From assembly GCA_963704815.1 (NCBI GenBank), contig CAVPHU010000005.1, positions 186,001 to 250,000 of the forward strand: a stretch of DNA of 64,000 nucleotides, read 5' to 3'. The stretch is from DATKWD01 sp963704815 (GTDB lineage: Bacteria; Actinomycetota; Acidimicrobiia; Acidimicrobiales; Salinilacustritrichaceae). The first letter of the stretch is position 1; each line of letters opens with the position of its first letter. Positions 31,750-42,409 of this stretch are shown here, piece after piece. The position numbers were made by a program, and so were the translations under genes. The notes beneath the pieces are model-generated. The model was not told the origin of the DNA, did no database searches, and saw only the letters and a list, made by a program, of their open reading frames with translations.

Positions 31750-34659
31750 GTGGACGTACGCATGCTCGGCGCCCTGGAGATCGACGTCGACGGCGAGCCG
31801 GTGACGATCGACTCCCCCAAGGAGCGTGCGGTGCTGGAGGTGCTGGCCCTCCACACACCCGACGTGGTCTCGGCGGACGCGTTGATCGCCGCGCTCTGGG
31901 GCGAAGAGCCGCCCGCGTCGGCACCGAAGACGCTGCAGAGCCACGTGTCGCGGCTGCGTGCCGAGCTCCCCGACGGAGCGATCGTCACCGAGAGCGCTGG
32001 CTACCGGCTGGGTTGTGGCCGCGATGCCGTCGACGTCCACCGCTTCGAGGACCTCGCACGAGCCGGGCGTCAGGCGCACGAGGGAGGCGACCACCAGTGG
32101 GCGATCGAACTGCTCGATGACGCACGCTCCCTGTGGCGGGGCGCGCCCCTGGTCGACGTCGCCGACACGCCACGAAGCCTCGGCCAACGCACCCGGCTCG
32201 ATGAGCTCCGCGCCGCAGTCGTCGAGGACCGCGTCGACGCCCATCTCGCAGCGGGACTCCATCGCGAGATGGTTGCGGAGCTGGAAGCCCTGGTGGCTGA
32301 GCGGCCCCTCGACGAAGGCCTCTGGGAGCGCCTCGTCCTCGCGTTGTACCGGTGCGGTCGCCGAGCCGATGCGTTGGCAGCCGTCGGTCGCATACGCACC
32401 CAGTTGCGCGAGCAGCTCGGCATCGATCCCTCTCCGGCGCTGGCCGACCTCGAGCTCCGAGTGCTCGACGACGACCCCGACCTGGCCGCCGTCCCTGAGT
32501 CGCGATCGGTGGCCATCCCCGTACCCATCACTGCGTTCGTGGGACGTACCCGCCAGCTCCGGGAGGTCACCAAGTTGCTGGCCGAACACCGGCTGGTCAG
32601 CCTGCTCGGGCCGGGCGGCGTCGGGAAGAGTCGCCTCGCCATCGAGGCGGCGCGGCTCGAAGCACCGAACCACGCCGACGGTGTGTGGTGGGTCGACATG
32701 GCCGAGGTCGATTCGCCCGATGGGGTCACCACGGCGTTGCTGTCCGCGCTGCGGGCGGCCGTGCCGCCGGGGGTGCCGGCCGAGCGGTCCCTGACGTCCT
32801 TCCTGGCCGGGCGCGAGGTCCTGTTGCTGATCGACAACGCTGAACGCCTGACCGAAGCGGTCGGCCGCGTGGTCATCGAGCTCCTCGAAGCGGCGCAAGG
32901 CGTGAAGGTCCTGCTCACCAGCCGGGCACCGCTCGGCCTCGTGGGTGAGACGCGCTACGTGGTCCCACCGATGGACTCCGACGACGAGGGCGACGATCTG
33001 GTCGGGAGCGAGGCGTGGCGGCTGTTCATCGACCGATGGGCGGAGCGAGGGGCCGCGCCTCCGCTTCAGGATCACGACTCGGTCGAGGAGATGTGCGATC
33101 TCGTCGACCGGCTTCCGCTGGGTATCGAGCTGGCGGCCGCCGCCGCGGCCGACGCGGGGCTTGCCACTGCACTCGCAGACCTGCGGAGTCACCACGGGTT
33201 GATCGACTCCACACCCGGTGCACCGACTGCGACGCCCGGCGTACACGACCGAGGCGGCCTGGTGACGGTGCTCGCGTCCACGGTCCGCATGCTCACGGAC
33301 GGGCAACGCGACCTGCTCTCCCGGCTCACGGTCCTTCGCGGCTCGTTCGACCGCGAGGCGGCGGGTGCTGTGGCCGGTCGCCCGTCCTGGGATGCCGACC
33401 TGCAACGCCTCCGCGACCTCGCACTCGTCTCGACGCTCGAGTCGACGACCGGTCGACGCCTCCGCCTGCTCGACACCACTGCGGCCTACGGCCGCGAGAT
33501 GGCGTCCGAGGAGACTCTCGGCGATGCGGCCCGCCGTCACGCCGAGCACTTCCGCGATCTCGCGGTCGCCGCCGGTTCGTCCATGGACGGACCCGACGAG
33601 CAGCGCGCCGTCGATCGCGCCGAGGCCGATCGCCGGAACCACGACGCTGCCATCCAGTGGTTCCTGCAACACCGGCCCACCGAGGTCCTGGGGTTCGCGC
33701 GAGCGTTGGGGCGGGTCTGGTACCTCCACGACCACATGGGCTCGGCCGCCGAGCGCCTCGATCGGATGCTCTCGGCTGCGACCGCCGCCGGCGACCCCGA
33801 TGTGGTGGAGCACGGCTGGGCGCTGCTGCGACTCGGATGGCCCCGATTCCTCTCGGGCGATCCCGGCGGGGCCGTGGCCGCGATGGAGGAGGCCGAGGCA
33901 CTCCTCGGCCCCGCAGGCGACGAGCTCGGCCTGTCGCAGTCACTGAAGGGACAGGGCCACATGATCCTGCTGTCCACTGCCGACGCCGATCGCGCGCTCG
34001 GCCTCTATCGCCGCAGCCTCGACCACGCGCGCCGTAGCGGCGAGCCGGTCGCCACCGGCTGGGTGCTGGTCGAGGCGGCCCAGGCCCTGATCCTGGCCGA
34101 CCGGACCGACGACGAGGTGCTGCGGATGCTGGAAGAAGCGGAGACCATCCTCACCGGCGCTGGCGACCACTTCGGATTGAGCCACCTCTGGATGGATCGG
34201 ATGCTCGCGGCCTTCGCCGTCCACGACCTCGACGCGGGGCGAGAGGCCTGCGAGCGCGGGCTCGACGAGCAGCGCCGATGCGGGAACCGAATGTACGAAC
34301 AGGTCTTCCACGCGGGACTGGGGTCTCGCGCGGTCTACCTCGGTGATCTGGCCACCGCCGGCGACGAGCTGACGACTGCGGTGACCATGGCCCACGAGGA
34401 CCAGAACCTGGTGCAGCTCGGGATCGCCCTCCAGGCCATGGCGGTCCTCGCCGCCGCTCGGGCCGATCACCGCCGAGCGGCGCGGCTCTGGGGTGCTGCC
34501 GGCACGCTCGCCCCCTACTGGCCGCTGTTCGACCGCCGCTACCGACCGCTGCTGGCGCCGGCCAAGGATGACCTCGGCACCGCCTGGGACGCCGAGCTCG
34601 CCGCTGGAGCCGCGCTGTCTCCGGACGATGCGGTGGCCCTCGCCCTGACCGAGACCTGA
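31750..34659 (+). CDS. AfsR/SARP-family transcriptional activator with NB-ARC-type ATPase and TPR region
   Basis: A 969-residue regulator. Residues 1-90 are a SARP winged helix (MLGALEIDVDGEPV, LIAALWGEEPP, LQSHVSRLRAEL), about 95-245 a BTAD domain, and about 255-520 a STAND ATPase (GPGGVGKSRLAIEAAR, LLLIDNAERL, LLTSRAPLGL). The remainder is TPR-like helices. This is the AfsR/EmbR-type design that couples a ligand or phosphorylation signal to promoter activation. GTG is chosen because the winged helix starts immediately. Its targets may include the lipoprotein genes downstream, but no operator is visible. Confidence 0.85.
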   Translation: MDVRMLGALEIDVDGEPVTIDSPKERAVLEVLALHTPDVVSADALIAALWGEEPPASAPKTLQSHVSRLRAELPDGAIVTESAGYRLGCGRDAVDVHRFEDLARAGRQAHEGGDHQWAIELLDDARSLWRGAPLVDVADTPRSLGQRTRLDELRAAVVEDRVDAHLAAGLHREMVAELEALVAERPLDEGLWERLVLALYRCGRRADALAAVGRIRTQLREQLGIDPSPALADLELRVLDDDPDLAAVPESRSVAIPVPITAFVGRTRQLREVTKLLAEHRLVSLLGPGGVGKSRLAIEAARLEAPNHADGVWWVDMAEVDSPDGVTTALLSALRAAVPPGVPAERSLTSFLAGREVLLLIDNAERLTEAVGRVVIELLEAAQGVKVLLTSRAPLGLVGETRYVVPPMDSDDEGDDLVGSEAWRLFIDRWAERGAAPPLQDHDSVEEMCDLVDRLPLGIELAAAAAADAGLATALADLRSHHGLIDSTPGAPTATPGVHDRGGLVTVLASTVRMLTDGQRDLLSRLTVLRGSFDREAAGAVAGRPSWDADLQRLRDLALVSTLESTTGRRLRLLDTTAAYGREMASEETLGDAARRHAEHFRDLAVAAGSSMDGPDEQRAVDRAEADRRNHDAAIQWFLQHRPTEVLGFARALGRVWYLHDHMGSAAERLDRMLSAATAAGDPDVVEHGWALLRLGWPRFLSGDPGGAVAAMEEAEALLGPAGDELGLSQSLKGQGHMILLSTADADRALGLYRRSLDHARRSGEPVATGWVLVEAAQALILADRTDDEVLRMLEEAETILTGAGDHFGLSHLWMDRMLAAFAVHDLDAGREACERGLDEQRRCGNRMYEQVFHAGLGSRAVYLGDLATAGDELTTAVTMAHEDQNLVQLGIALQAMAVLAAARADHRRAARLWGAAGTLAPYWPLFDRRYRPLLAPAKDDLGTAWDAELAAGAALSPDDAVALALTET

Positions 34660-34687
34660 CGCCTGGCGCCTGGCGCCTGGCGCCTGC
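34660..34687 (+). repeat. 7-bp tandem repeat (GCCTGGC-type, four units)
   Basis: Four head-to-tail copies of a CGCCTGG unit directly after the stop of the SARP gene. Non-coding; possibly slippage-prone. Confidence 0.7.
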
Positions 34688-34776
34688 ATCTGCCCCACAA
34701 CCGAGCTGCAACCGGAGTCCTCGAAGCTGATCACCGGTGGAGTCGCCGATTCCACCAGGACCCGATCGGAGGACTC

Positions 34777-35643
34777 ATGACCCGTCAACCATTCAGTCGG
34801 TGGCTCGTCGCCGGCGCTGCGCTCGTGATGTTCGCTGCTCCCCTCGCCGCGTGCGGGGACGACAGCGACGAAACGACCCAGGACACCACCGAGGTGCCCG
34901 ACGGCTCGAGTTCGGACCCATCGGAGCCGCAGTCGGAGGTCATCGCTCTCGGCGGCGAGATCTGCGAGGCCTACGGCCGAGTGCAGGAGCCGGGCGGCAT
35001 CGAAGACCTGCTGGCGATGATGGCCGACGACGTGGTCGTCACCGACATCGAGCTGGCAGCGGACCTCACCGGCAAGGACGCCCTCCGCGGGTACCTCGAG
35101 AGCGACCTCTTCGCCGGGATCGACACCTCGGAGTGCGGCGTCGGTGTCGGCCGTGGCGGCTGGATGGCCGGGTCGTACAACCTCCTCGACGGCAACACCG
35201 GAGAGGCCGGTACTGGCATCGCGGCGATTCACGTCACCGAGGACGGTCTGGTCGACCGCCAGGTCAACCATTACACCCCTGCGGTTGTGGATCCGCCGAC
35301 CCCGTCGAGCGAGACGGTGACCACCGGCGTCGGGCTCGACTACTGCCACGCGTGGGACGACGGTGCCGATGCCGACGAGATTCTCGGCTTCATGACCGCC
35401 GACCCGACGCTGGTCGTCGGAGAACCCATCAGTGGTGCCGAGGACATCCGGACCTTCGTCGAGTCGTTCGACTTCGACCAGAACGACTGTGACGACGAAG
35501 GCATCGAACACGGCGAGTGGGGCGCCGAGGCCAGTGGCTTCGCCAACAGCACGACCGGCGTGGCCATCGAGGGCGTCAGCGTGGTGCAGTGGGAGGACGA
35601 CAAGATCGCCACCCACTACGTCTACATGGACCCGGTGGCCTGA
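34777..35643 (+). CDS. lipoprotein with two SnoaL-like (NTF2-fold) domains
   Basis: A 288-residue exported protein. The lipoprotein signal ends in PLAAC, and an acidic Thr/Ser linker follows. Two similar domains come next, at about 55-165 (GGEICEAYGRVQEPGGIEDL, GKDALRGYL) and about 175-288 (GVGLDYCHAWDDGADADEI, GAEDIRTFVESF), each with the NTF2/SnoaL pattern of a short helix pair followed by a curved sheet. Such domains bind or act on small ligands. GGAGG lies 8 nt before the ATG. The next lipoprotein starts 5 nt downstream, so they form an operon. Confidence 0.7.
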   Translation: MTRQPFSRWLVAGAALVMFAAPLAACGDDSDETTQDTTEVPDGSSSDPSEPQSEVIALGGEICEAYGRVQEPGGIEDLLAMMADDVVVTDIELAADLTGKDALRGYLESDLFAGIDTSECGVGVGRGGWMAGSYNLLDGNTGEAGTGIAAIHVTEDGLVDRQVNHYTPAVVDPPTPSSETVTTGVGLDYCHAWDDGADADEILGFMTADPTLVVGEPISGAEDIRTFVESFDFDQNDCDDEGIEHGEWGAEASGFANSTTGVAIEGVSVVQWEDDKIATHYVYMDPVA

Positions 35644-35648
35644 GCGAG

Positions 35649-36569
35649 ATGCGACGCCGACCCCGAGCCCTCGTTCTCACGAGCGTCGTGCTGGCGGTCG
35701 TCGTCGCCTCGCTCGCATCCTGTGGTTCGGATGACCGCGCCCCGGTGGCGACGTACGAGCAGCCCGGTCCGCACGCCGCCGAGCAGCTGACGATGCCGGT
35801 GGATGGTCCCGCCGGGCCCGACGAGGTCAGGGTCTGGGCTCCCGATCCCGAGAGCGGGGAAGGTGAGTCCGGACCCTGGCCGCTGCTCGTCTACGGCCAC
35901 GGCCTCGGACTCGACGCCGCCGACCACGACCGCGAACTCGCCCACATCGCTTCCTGGGGTTTCGTCACCGCCGCACACGAGCACACCAAGGACGTCGACC
36001 TGGTCGATCTCGCAGGAACGCTCTACGTCGAGGCCGACGATCCGGCCAGCCCGCTGCACGGTCTGATCGACCGGGACGAACCGCTCGTGCTCGGCGGCAT
36101 GTCGCAAGGCACGGGTTACGCCGCAACCTCAGCCTCGGCCGCCGACGATGCGGTCGCCGGGGCGCTCTTCGTGTCGGGCGGCGGCGCGCCTGCAGCAGGC
36201 GGGGCGGGAACGGTCCCGACGCTCGTGTTGGGCGGCGGGCGGGACCCGTCCACACCTGCATGGCTCGAGCCGGGCTTCGAAGCGGCGCAGGGGCCGGCGG
36301 TCCTCGTGCTCGTCGAAGACGCCGGGCACCTCACGTTCAGCTCGGTCTGCACCTCGGCCGACCGAGCCGAGATGGCGGGCGGGAACCCACAGGACTGTGC
36401 ACCGCCCGAGGTCGGCGAGGAGTCGTTGTGGCCCGCCATCGACCACACCACGGTGGCGTTCCTCCGCTGGGTGACCGGCCAGGACCCGTCGTCCGACGCC
36501 TTGTCGGCCGACGTGATCGGCTCACTCGGAGCCAGGGTCACCGTCCGCGGAGACCTCGACCGCGGGTGA
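35649..36569 (+). CDS. lipoprotein alpha/beta hydrolase (PAF-acetylhydrolase / chlorophyllase-like)
   Basis: A 306-residue exported hydrolase. The signal LVLTSVVLAVVVASLASC has a lipobox Cys. The hydrolase fold shows YGHGLGLD (oxyanion), GGMSQGTGYA (Ser nucleophile), GGGRDPSTP (Asp) and EDAGHLTF (His). The extra Cys residues in FSSVCTSADRAEM and NPQDCAPP could pair outside the membrane. It follows the NTF2-type lipoprotein with a 5-nt gap. Substrate unknown, presumably an ester. Confidence 0.75.
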   Translation: MRRRPRALVLTSVVLAVVVASLASCGSDDRAPVATYEQPGPHAAEQLTMPVDGPAGPDEVRVWAPDPESGEGESGPWPLLVYGHGLGLDAADHDRELAHIASWGFVTAAHEHTKDVDLVDLAGTLYVEADDPASPLHGLIDRDEPLVLGGMSQGTGYAATSASAADDAVAGALFVSGGGAPAAGGAGTVPTLVLGGGRDPSTPAWLEPGFEAAQGPAVLVLVEDAGHLTFSSVCTSADRAEMAGGNPQDCAPPEVGEESLWPAIDHTTVAFLRWVTGQDPSSDALSADVIGSLGARVTVRGDLDRG

Positions 36570-36730
36570 ACGCTCTCGCCGAAGCGACGGCTGGCCAGCC
36601 AGGCGACGAGTGCGTCGCATGCTCTCGACCGCCGTCGGACGGTCGCCCGCCTCCGCCATCCTCTGTTGAACCCGCCGCAACAGCGAAGATGACCCTCGAG
36701 GAGCGCCGGCTGTACTGAGGACTCGCCGCC

Positions 36731-37780
36731 ATGACCGACACCCCCGAACTTCCGCCCGACGTCGACGCCGATGAGGCCGAGACCCTCTGGACCGATACCG
36801 GTCGGCCCTTCGTGCGCACGCCCGGCGAGGCGTTCGCCGACCTCCCCGACTTCGGTTGGGCGCCCAACTACGCCGAGGTCGACGGCATGCGGATGCACTA
36901 CGTCGATACCGGCGACCCCGACGGTGAGGTCGTCCTCCTGCTCCATGGGCAGCCCGACTGGAGCTACCTGTACCGCAAGATGATCCCGGTACTGGCCGAC
37001 GCCGGCTACCGGGTCATCGCCCCCGACCACATCGGCTTCGGCCGGTCCGACAAGCCGGTGCAGTTGGCCGACCATCGCTACCTCCAGCACGTCGCCTGGA
37101 TCGAGGAGTTCCTCGATGCCGTCGAGCTGCGCGACATCACCGTCGTCGTCCAGGACTGGGGCTCGCTCATCGGACTTCGCTGCGTCGGGAACGATCCCGA
37201 TCGCTTCGCCCGGGTGGTAGTGGCAAACGGCAACCTCCCGGTGATGCCCGAAGGCCTCGAGCCGTTCCCGCTTCCCGAGTCGCTCGAGCCCCAGGACCTC
37301 GAGTTCCCGTTCCTCATCGGCGGAGAAGGCGCAGGAGGCATGGCGGTCTTCGGCGACTGGATCGCCTATGCGCTGGTCGGGCGCGACTTCATGCCGTCGG
37401 TCGTGATGCGGGCAGCGATCAACGCGCCCATCACCGATGCCGAGCTCGCCGCCTACGACGCGCCGTTCCCGAGTCGGATCTTCATGGCGGGCGTCCGCAC
37501 GTTCCCCTCTTTGGTCAACACCGTGGGCGAGGCGCCGACCAACGAGGCAGCACGAACCGCGCTCGACGCGTTCCCGCGCCCCGTGCTCGGCATGTTCGGC
37601 CTGCAAGACGCGATCTTCGGAGGCGAAGACAGCCGCAACGCCACCCGCGTCCAGATCGCAGGAGCCCACGGACAGCCGCATCACGACTACCCCGAGGCCG
37701 GCCACTTCATCCAGGAGGACGTCGGTAGCGACCTCGCTCGACGGATCGCCGAGTGGATGGGATCCACCCCGCAGGGCTGA
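36731..37780 (+). CDS. haloalkane dehalogenase (HLD-I-like)
   Basis: A 349-residue cytoplasmic alpha/beta hydrolase. HGQPDWSYLYRKM (72 on) holds the oxyanion and first halide-contact region, VQDWGSLIG gives nucleophile Asp142 followed by the halide-binding Trp143, the acid is Asp293 in GLQDAIF and His325 lies in EAGHFIQED. The long cap region and overall length fit subfamily I dehalogenases, which hydrolyse carbon-halogen bonds. Epoxide hydrolases share the fold but use two cap Tyr residues, which I do not see in the expected places. It stands as a single gene before a DUF222/HNH gene; the 161-bp gap upstream holds no visible gene. Confidence 0.8.
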   Translation: MTDTPELPPDVDADEAETLWTDTGRPFVRTPGEAFADLPDFGWAPNYAEVDGMRMHYVDTGDPDGEVVLLLHGQPDWSYLYRKMIPVLADAGYRVIAPDHIGFGRSDKPVQLADHRYLQHVAWIEEFLDAVELRDITVVVQDWGSLIGLRCVGNDPDRFARVVVANGNLPVMPEGLEPFPLPESLEPQDLEFPFLIGGEGAGGMAVFGDWIAYALVGRDFMPSVVMRAAINAPITDAELAAYDAPFPSRIFMAGVRTFPSLVNTVGEAPTNEAARTALDAFPRPVLGMFGLQDAIFGGEDSRNATRVQIAGAHGQPHHDYPEAGHFIQEDVGSDLARRIAEWMGSTPQG

Positions 37781-37821
37781 GGCGGCTCGTAGCTGTCACA
37801 CCCCCTGGGCATACTGGGAAC

Positions 37822-39201
37822 ATGAGTTCGGTCGCCACCCTCGAGCGCCCACCGGTCGGCGGCGACGTGCGCGACGAGGCCCGGCTCAGCCGCGAGCTCG
37901 AGACGCGCATGGCGATCGTCGCAGGACAGCGGAACCGCATCGACGCTGCGTTGGTCGACCTGGCGGCCGAAGCGCTCGAGCAGGACCTCTGCATCGCGTC
38001 CGACCTGCCGCTCCCCCGCTGGATCGCGTGGCGGCTCGGCACCGAACCATCGCAGGCCGCGGCGATCACCGAGATCGCGAACCGACGAGGCGAGCTCCCG
38101 ACGTTGATGGCTGCGATGCGCGAAGGGGCGATCAGCTTGGCTCAGGCCGCGGTCATCGCCCGTCGGGCCCCTGCCTCCCACGAGGCCGAGGCCGTTCGCA
38201 AGGCCGAGGTGCTGCGCCCCTCCCAGCTTCGCCGCTTCTGCCACACCCTGCCCCCGCTCGAATTCGACGACGAGCCCGATCGCGATCCACCTCGACGCTC
38301 GGCCAAGCGTTTCGATCTGTCGCTCCGACCCGACGACGACGGCGACTACCGGCTCGGCGGGCTGCTGCCTGCCGACGTCGGCGCCGGACTCGACACGGCC
38401 CTGCGCGCCCAACTCGACGCACTCTGGGGCGAGCGACGGGCCGGCGCGGCATCCGAATCGAGCGACGACCGCGACACCACCCCGACCCTGCTCGATGCCC
38501 TCGCCCGGCTCACCGACGTGGCGCAACATGCCGAGGCCGAGGCTCGCCCCCACTCGCAGCGAACCAAGACGGTCATCCACGTCGACCTCGCCACCAAGGT
38601 GGGTCGGTTCCATCTGGGCCCGGCCGTTCCCGCCTCGGTCCGGCGCTACCTCACCTGCGACTCGACGCTTCAGACCGTCTACGAAGCGTTCGGCCGGGCC
38701 CTGGGCGTCGGACGCGCCACCCAGCAGATCCCTGCCCGAAGCCGGTTGATCGTCGAGCAACGTGACTGCGGCTGCCGGGTCCCGGGTTGCGGAGGCCGCT
38801 ACGTCCAGATCCATCACGTCGTCCACTGGGAGGACGGCGGCGTCACCGAGACGTGGAACCTCATCGCGCTCTGCCCCCAACACCACCGGGCTCACCACCA
38901 CGGACGTCTCGGCATCACCGGCACCGACGCCGACGACCCCGACGGCATCACCTTCACCGACCGATTCGGCCGAACCCTCGAACCCAGACCCAGGCCGGCA
39001 CCGCCGGCCGACCTCCCTCCACCGTCCGACGGCGCGTCCTACCGCCGGCCCGAGATCGGCAACCTGCCCCCGCACGCATTCACCGACCCGCACCACCTCG
39101 CGGCCAGGCCTCCGACCCCCGAACCGCTGGAGCCGACTCACCCTCGACTCGACAAGGACGGCTTCCCCATCGACTTCCCCGACGAGATCGTCCTCGACTG
39201 A
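37822..39201 (+). CDS. DUF222 / HNH endonuclease (13E12 repeat family), second copy
   Basis: A 459-residue member of the same family as 18077-19402. The helical DUF222 domain (about 20-290) includes AQAAVIARRAP and LLPADVGAGLDTAL. The HNH nuclease (about 310-360) reads EQRDCGCRVPGCGGRYVQIHH, VVHWEDGGVTETWNLIALC and PQHHRAHHH. A Pro-rich tail follows. CATACT lies 6 nt before the ATG, a leaderless arrangement, but unlike the first copy there is no LexA-type box. It ends 6 bp from the convergent acyltransferase gene. Confidence 0.85.
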   Translation: MSSVATLERPPVGGDVRDEARLSRELETRMAIVAGQRNRIDAALVDLAAEALEQDLCIASDLPLPRWIAWRLGTEPSQAAAITEIANRRGELPTLMAAMREGAISLAQAAVIARRAPASHEAEAVRKAEVLRPSQLRRFCHTLPPLEFDDEPDRDPPRRSAKRFDLSLRPDDDGDYRLGGLLPADVGAGLDTALRAQLDALWGERRAGAASESSDDRDTTPTLLDALARLTDVAQHAEAEARPHSQRTKTVIHVDLATKVGRFHLGPAVPASVRRYLTCDSTLQTVYEAFGRALGVGRATQQIPARSRLIVEQRDCGCRVPGCGGRYVQIHHVVHWEDGGVTETWNLIALCPQHHRAHHHGRLGITGTDADDPDGITFTDRFGRTLEPRPRPAPPADLPPPSDGASYRRPEIGNLPPHAFTDPHHLAARPPTPEPLEPTHPRLDKDGFPIDFPDEIVLD

Positions 39202-39207
39202 GCCGGT

Positions 39208-41193
39208 CTACAGCTCGATCAGGCAGTCCTCGGGTGCCACGTCGCCGATCCCGTCCACCGAGTTGGGAAACGCCTTGGCCAAGGCGTCGGCGATGTTCTC
39301 GGCTCGGGCGACGTAGCCCTCGGTGTTGTTGTGGATGCCGTCGGTGCTGAACCAGTCGTCCTGCACGTCGGACGCCCAGTCGTAGACCCGCATGTTCGGA
39401 TGCCGGGCACATGCCTCGAGCACCGCCTCGTTCCACGGGGGCATGACCTCGTCACGCCACGAGCCCGTCGTGGCAACGGTGCGCACGTTGACCCAGAGCA
39501 CCGGCTGACCGTCTGCGATCTCCATCATGGCGTCGATGCGCTCGGCCAGCGTCGTCGGTGCACCGATCGCCACGTTGGCGGCATCCATCGTGCCGAGCGC
39601 CAGCACCCAGCACCCCTCGTAGCCGTCGTCGCGCCACTTCTGCGCCGACGTGCGCGCGTCGGGGTTCTCTCGATACGACTCGATGATGGCCCGACCGCCG
39701 GCGATCTCGTAGTGCTGCGTGGTGGCGCCGACCCGGGTGTACTGGGCCGGGATCTGGTCGGCCTCGTCGGGGATGTAGTCCGACGACACCAGCCCGAGCG
39801 AGGTCGAACCGCCGATGTGCACGACCTCGTCGCAGGAGGTCGTTCCCGTGGAGCTCGCCTCGTTGACGGGCTCGCCGACGGCCACCTCGTCGGGTTCGGC
39901 GCCCGGCACTGCGGTCACGGTCTCGGTGATGGCGATCTCGTCGTCGGCCGGGAGCTCGTCGGCGACGCCGACACCGGCGAAACCGGCCAACGCAGCCACC
40001 ATCACGAACATCGAGGCGGCGAGACCGACGCCCATCAGTGGGGTCGGTCGCTCGCGATCCCGGAGGGTCCCGTCACGCCACTGGACCCACAACCGACCGA
40101 TGGCTCCGTGGCGGATCGGGTCCTCGACGAAGCGCCACGACAGGGCGGCGACGCCGAAGGTGGCTGCCACCTGGAGGACAGCCCGTCCGGCGCTCGGCGA
40201 CGCTGTCCCCTCGGGGGTGGTGAGCACGATGATCGGGAAGTGCCAGAGGTAGATGCCGTAGGAGCGGGCGCCGATCCAGCGCATGGGCCGGCACCCGATC
40301 ATCGGTCCGAGCCGCGAGGCGGGGTGGGCGACGGACGCGACCACGGCCGCGACGCCGACGGCCAGCACCATGAAGCCACCCCGGTAGAGGAACGACGAGA
40401 ACTCGTCGACCCGCACGAACATGAACCCGATCACCGCGAGCCCCACGACCCCGACGGCGTCGATGGTGGTCCGGGCGCTCGACGCAATGCGTGCGCTCAG
40501 CTTCTGGCTGGGCCACACCGCGGCCAGGGCTGCGCCGACGAGAAGCTCGGCGGCCCGGGTGTCGGTGCCGTAGTAGACGCGGGACGGATCGGCGGCCGGG
40601 TCGTAGAGCAGCACCATGGCGGCGAACGACGCCGCGGCCAGACCGAGGACGGCGAGGCTGAGCTTGGGCCGCAGCAGCGTCGGGTTCGACTCGCCGATCA
40701 CCCGTGTGCCGACGAGCAGGACGAGCGGCCACAGGATGTAGAACTGCTCCTCGACGGCCAACGACCAGAGGTGGTTGAGCGGTCCGGGCGCCTCGAACTG
40801 CGCGAAGTAGGACACGTCACGGAAGATGAGCCACCAGTTGTTGACGTAGAGCGCGGCGGTGCCGGCGGCGGTCCGGAAGTCCGCTGTCTGTGCGGGACCG
40901 ATCACGGTGACCCAGGCCGCCACGACGACCAGCATCAAGAACAGGGCGGGGAGCAGCCGCCGGGCGCGGGCGATCCAGAACGCCGCCAGCCTGAACTCGC
41001 CCGACCCGAACTGGTTCAGCAACAGGTCGGTGATCAGGTAGCCCGACAGGGTGAAGAACACGCTGACGCCGAGCAGCCCACCCGGCATGGCGTCGATCCC
41101 GAGGTGATAGGCGATCACCCCGAGCACGGCGATCGCCCGCAACCCGTCGAGACCCGGCATGTAACGCCGGCTGCTCTTGATGGGCTGAGGCAC
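39208..41193 (-). CDS. acyltransferase 3 family membrane protein with C-terminal SGNH domain (OafA-like)
   Basis: A 661-residue protein. Residues about 10-390 form the ten-helix acyltransferase-3 domain (YMPGLDGLRAIAVLGVIAYH with the essential His, then GVSVFFTLSGYLITDLL, NHLWSLAVEEQFYILWP). Residues about 430-661 form a periplasmic SGNH domain with GGSTSLGL (Ser block I) and DGIHNNTEGY (Asp/His block V). Such proteins move an acyl group across the membrane onto cell-surface polysaccharide or peptidoglycan. No glycan cluster is nearby, so the acceptor is unknown. Confidence 0.85.
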   Translation of the reverse strand: MPQPIKSSRRYMPGLDGLRAIAVLGVIAYHLGIDAMPGGLLGVSVFFTLSGYLITDLLLNQFGSGEFRLAAFWIARARRLLPALFLMLVVVAAWVTVIGPAQTADFRTAAGTAALYVNNWWLIFRDVSYFAQFEAPGPLNHLWSLAVEEQFYILWPLVLLVGTRVIGESNPTLLRPKLSLAVLGLAAASFAAMVLLYDPAADPSRVYYGTDTRAAELLVGAALAAVWPSQKLSARIASSARTTIDAVGVVGLAVIGFMFVRVDEFSSFLYRGGFMVLAVGVAAVVASVAHPASRLGPMIGCRPMRWIGARSYGIYLWHFPIIVLTTPEGTASPSAGRAVLQVAATFGVAALSWRFVEDPIRHGAIGRLWVQWRDGTLRDRERPTPLMGVGLAASMFVMVAALAGFAGVGVADELPADDEIAITETVTAVPGAEPDEVAVGEPVNEASSTGTTSCDEVVHIGGSTSLGLVSSDYIPDEADQIPAQYTRVGATTQHYEIAGGRAIIESYRENPDARTSAQKWRDDGYEGCWVLALGTMDAANVAIGAPTTLAERIDAMMEIADGQPVLWVNVRTVATTGSWRDEVMPPWNEAVLEACARHPNMRVYDWASDVQDDWFSTDGIHNNTEGYVARAENIADALAKAFPNSVDGIGDVAPEDCLIEL

Positions 41194-41260
41194 CGATCAA
41201 GTCTCGTCGCCGGCGGACGGTCAGGCCATTCGCCGGGCCGTGCCCCTCGGGGAGGAGGCC

Positions 41261-41268
41261 GAACGTTC
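41261..41268. promoter_or_regulatory. GAACGTTC palindrome upstream of the sugar ABC operon
   Basis: A perfect 8-bp palindrome in the divergent region between the acyltransferase and the ABC importer operon. It could be half of an operator for a LacI-type repressor, but short palindromes occur by chance. Confidence 0.2.
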
Positions 41269-41307
41269 CAACCGGCGCGCACTACGTTCTCGACGAGGAG
41301 GCGAGCG

Positions 41308-42408
<1,101 letters not shown>

Positions 42409-42409
<1 letters not shown>

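Noticed and set aside
28885..33813. A 1642-codon minus-strand open frame
   Set aside because: Only its first-translated-last part (28885-30117) has family motifs. The rest is antisense to ppk2 and the SARP gene, with shadow-like composition from high GC.
33940..35616. Long minus-strand frame opposite the SARP and lipoprotein genes
   Set aside because: Antisense shadow; Val/Gly/Asp-rich with no motif, while the plus strand carries recognisable domains.
36570..36730. Small gene between the lipoprotein hydrolase and the haloalkane dehalogenase
   Set aside because: Frames here are short and Arg/Pro-rich, with no ribosome-binding site or motif.
37781..37821. LexA box before the second DUF222/HNH gene
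   Set aside because: No TCGAAC/GTTCGA pair is present; only a CATACT -10-like box is visible.
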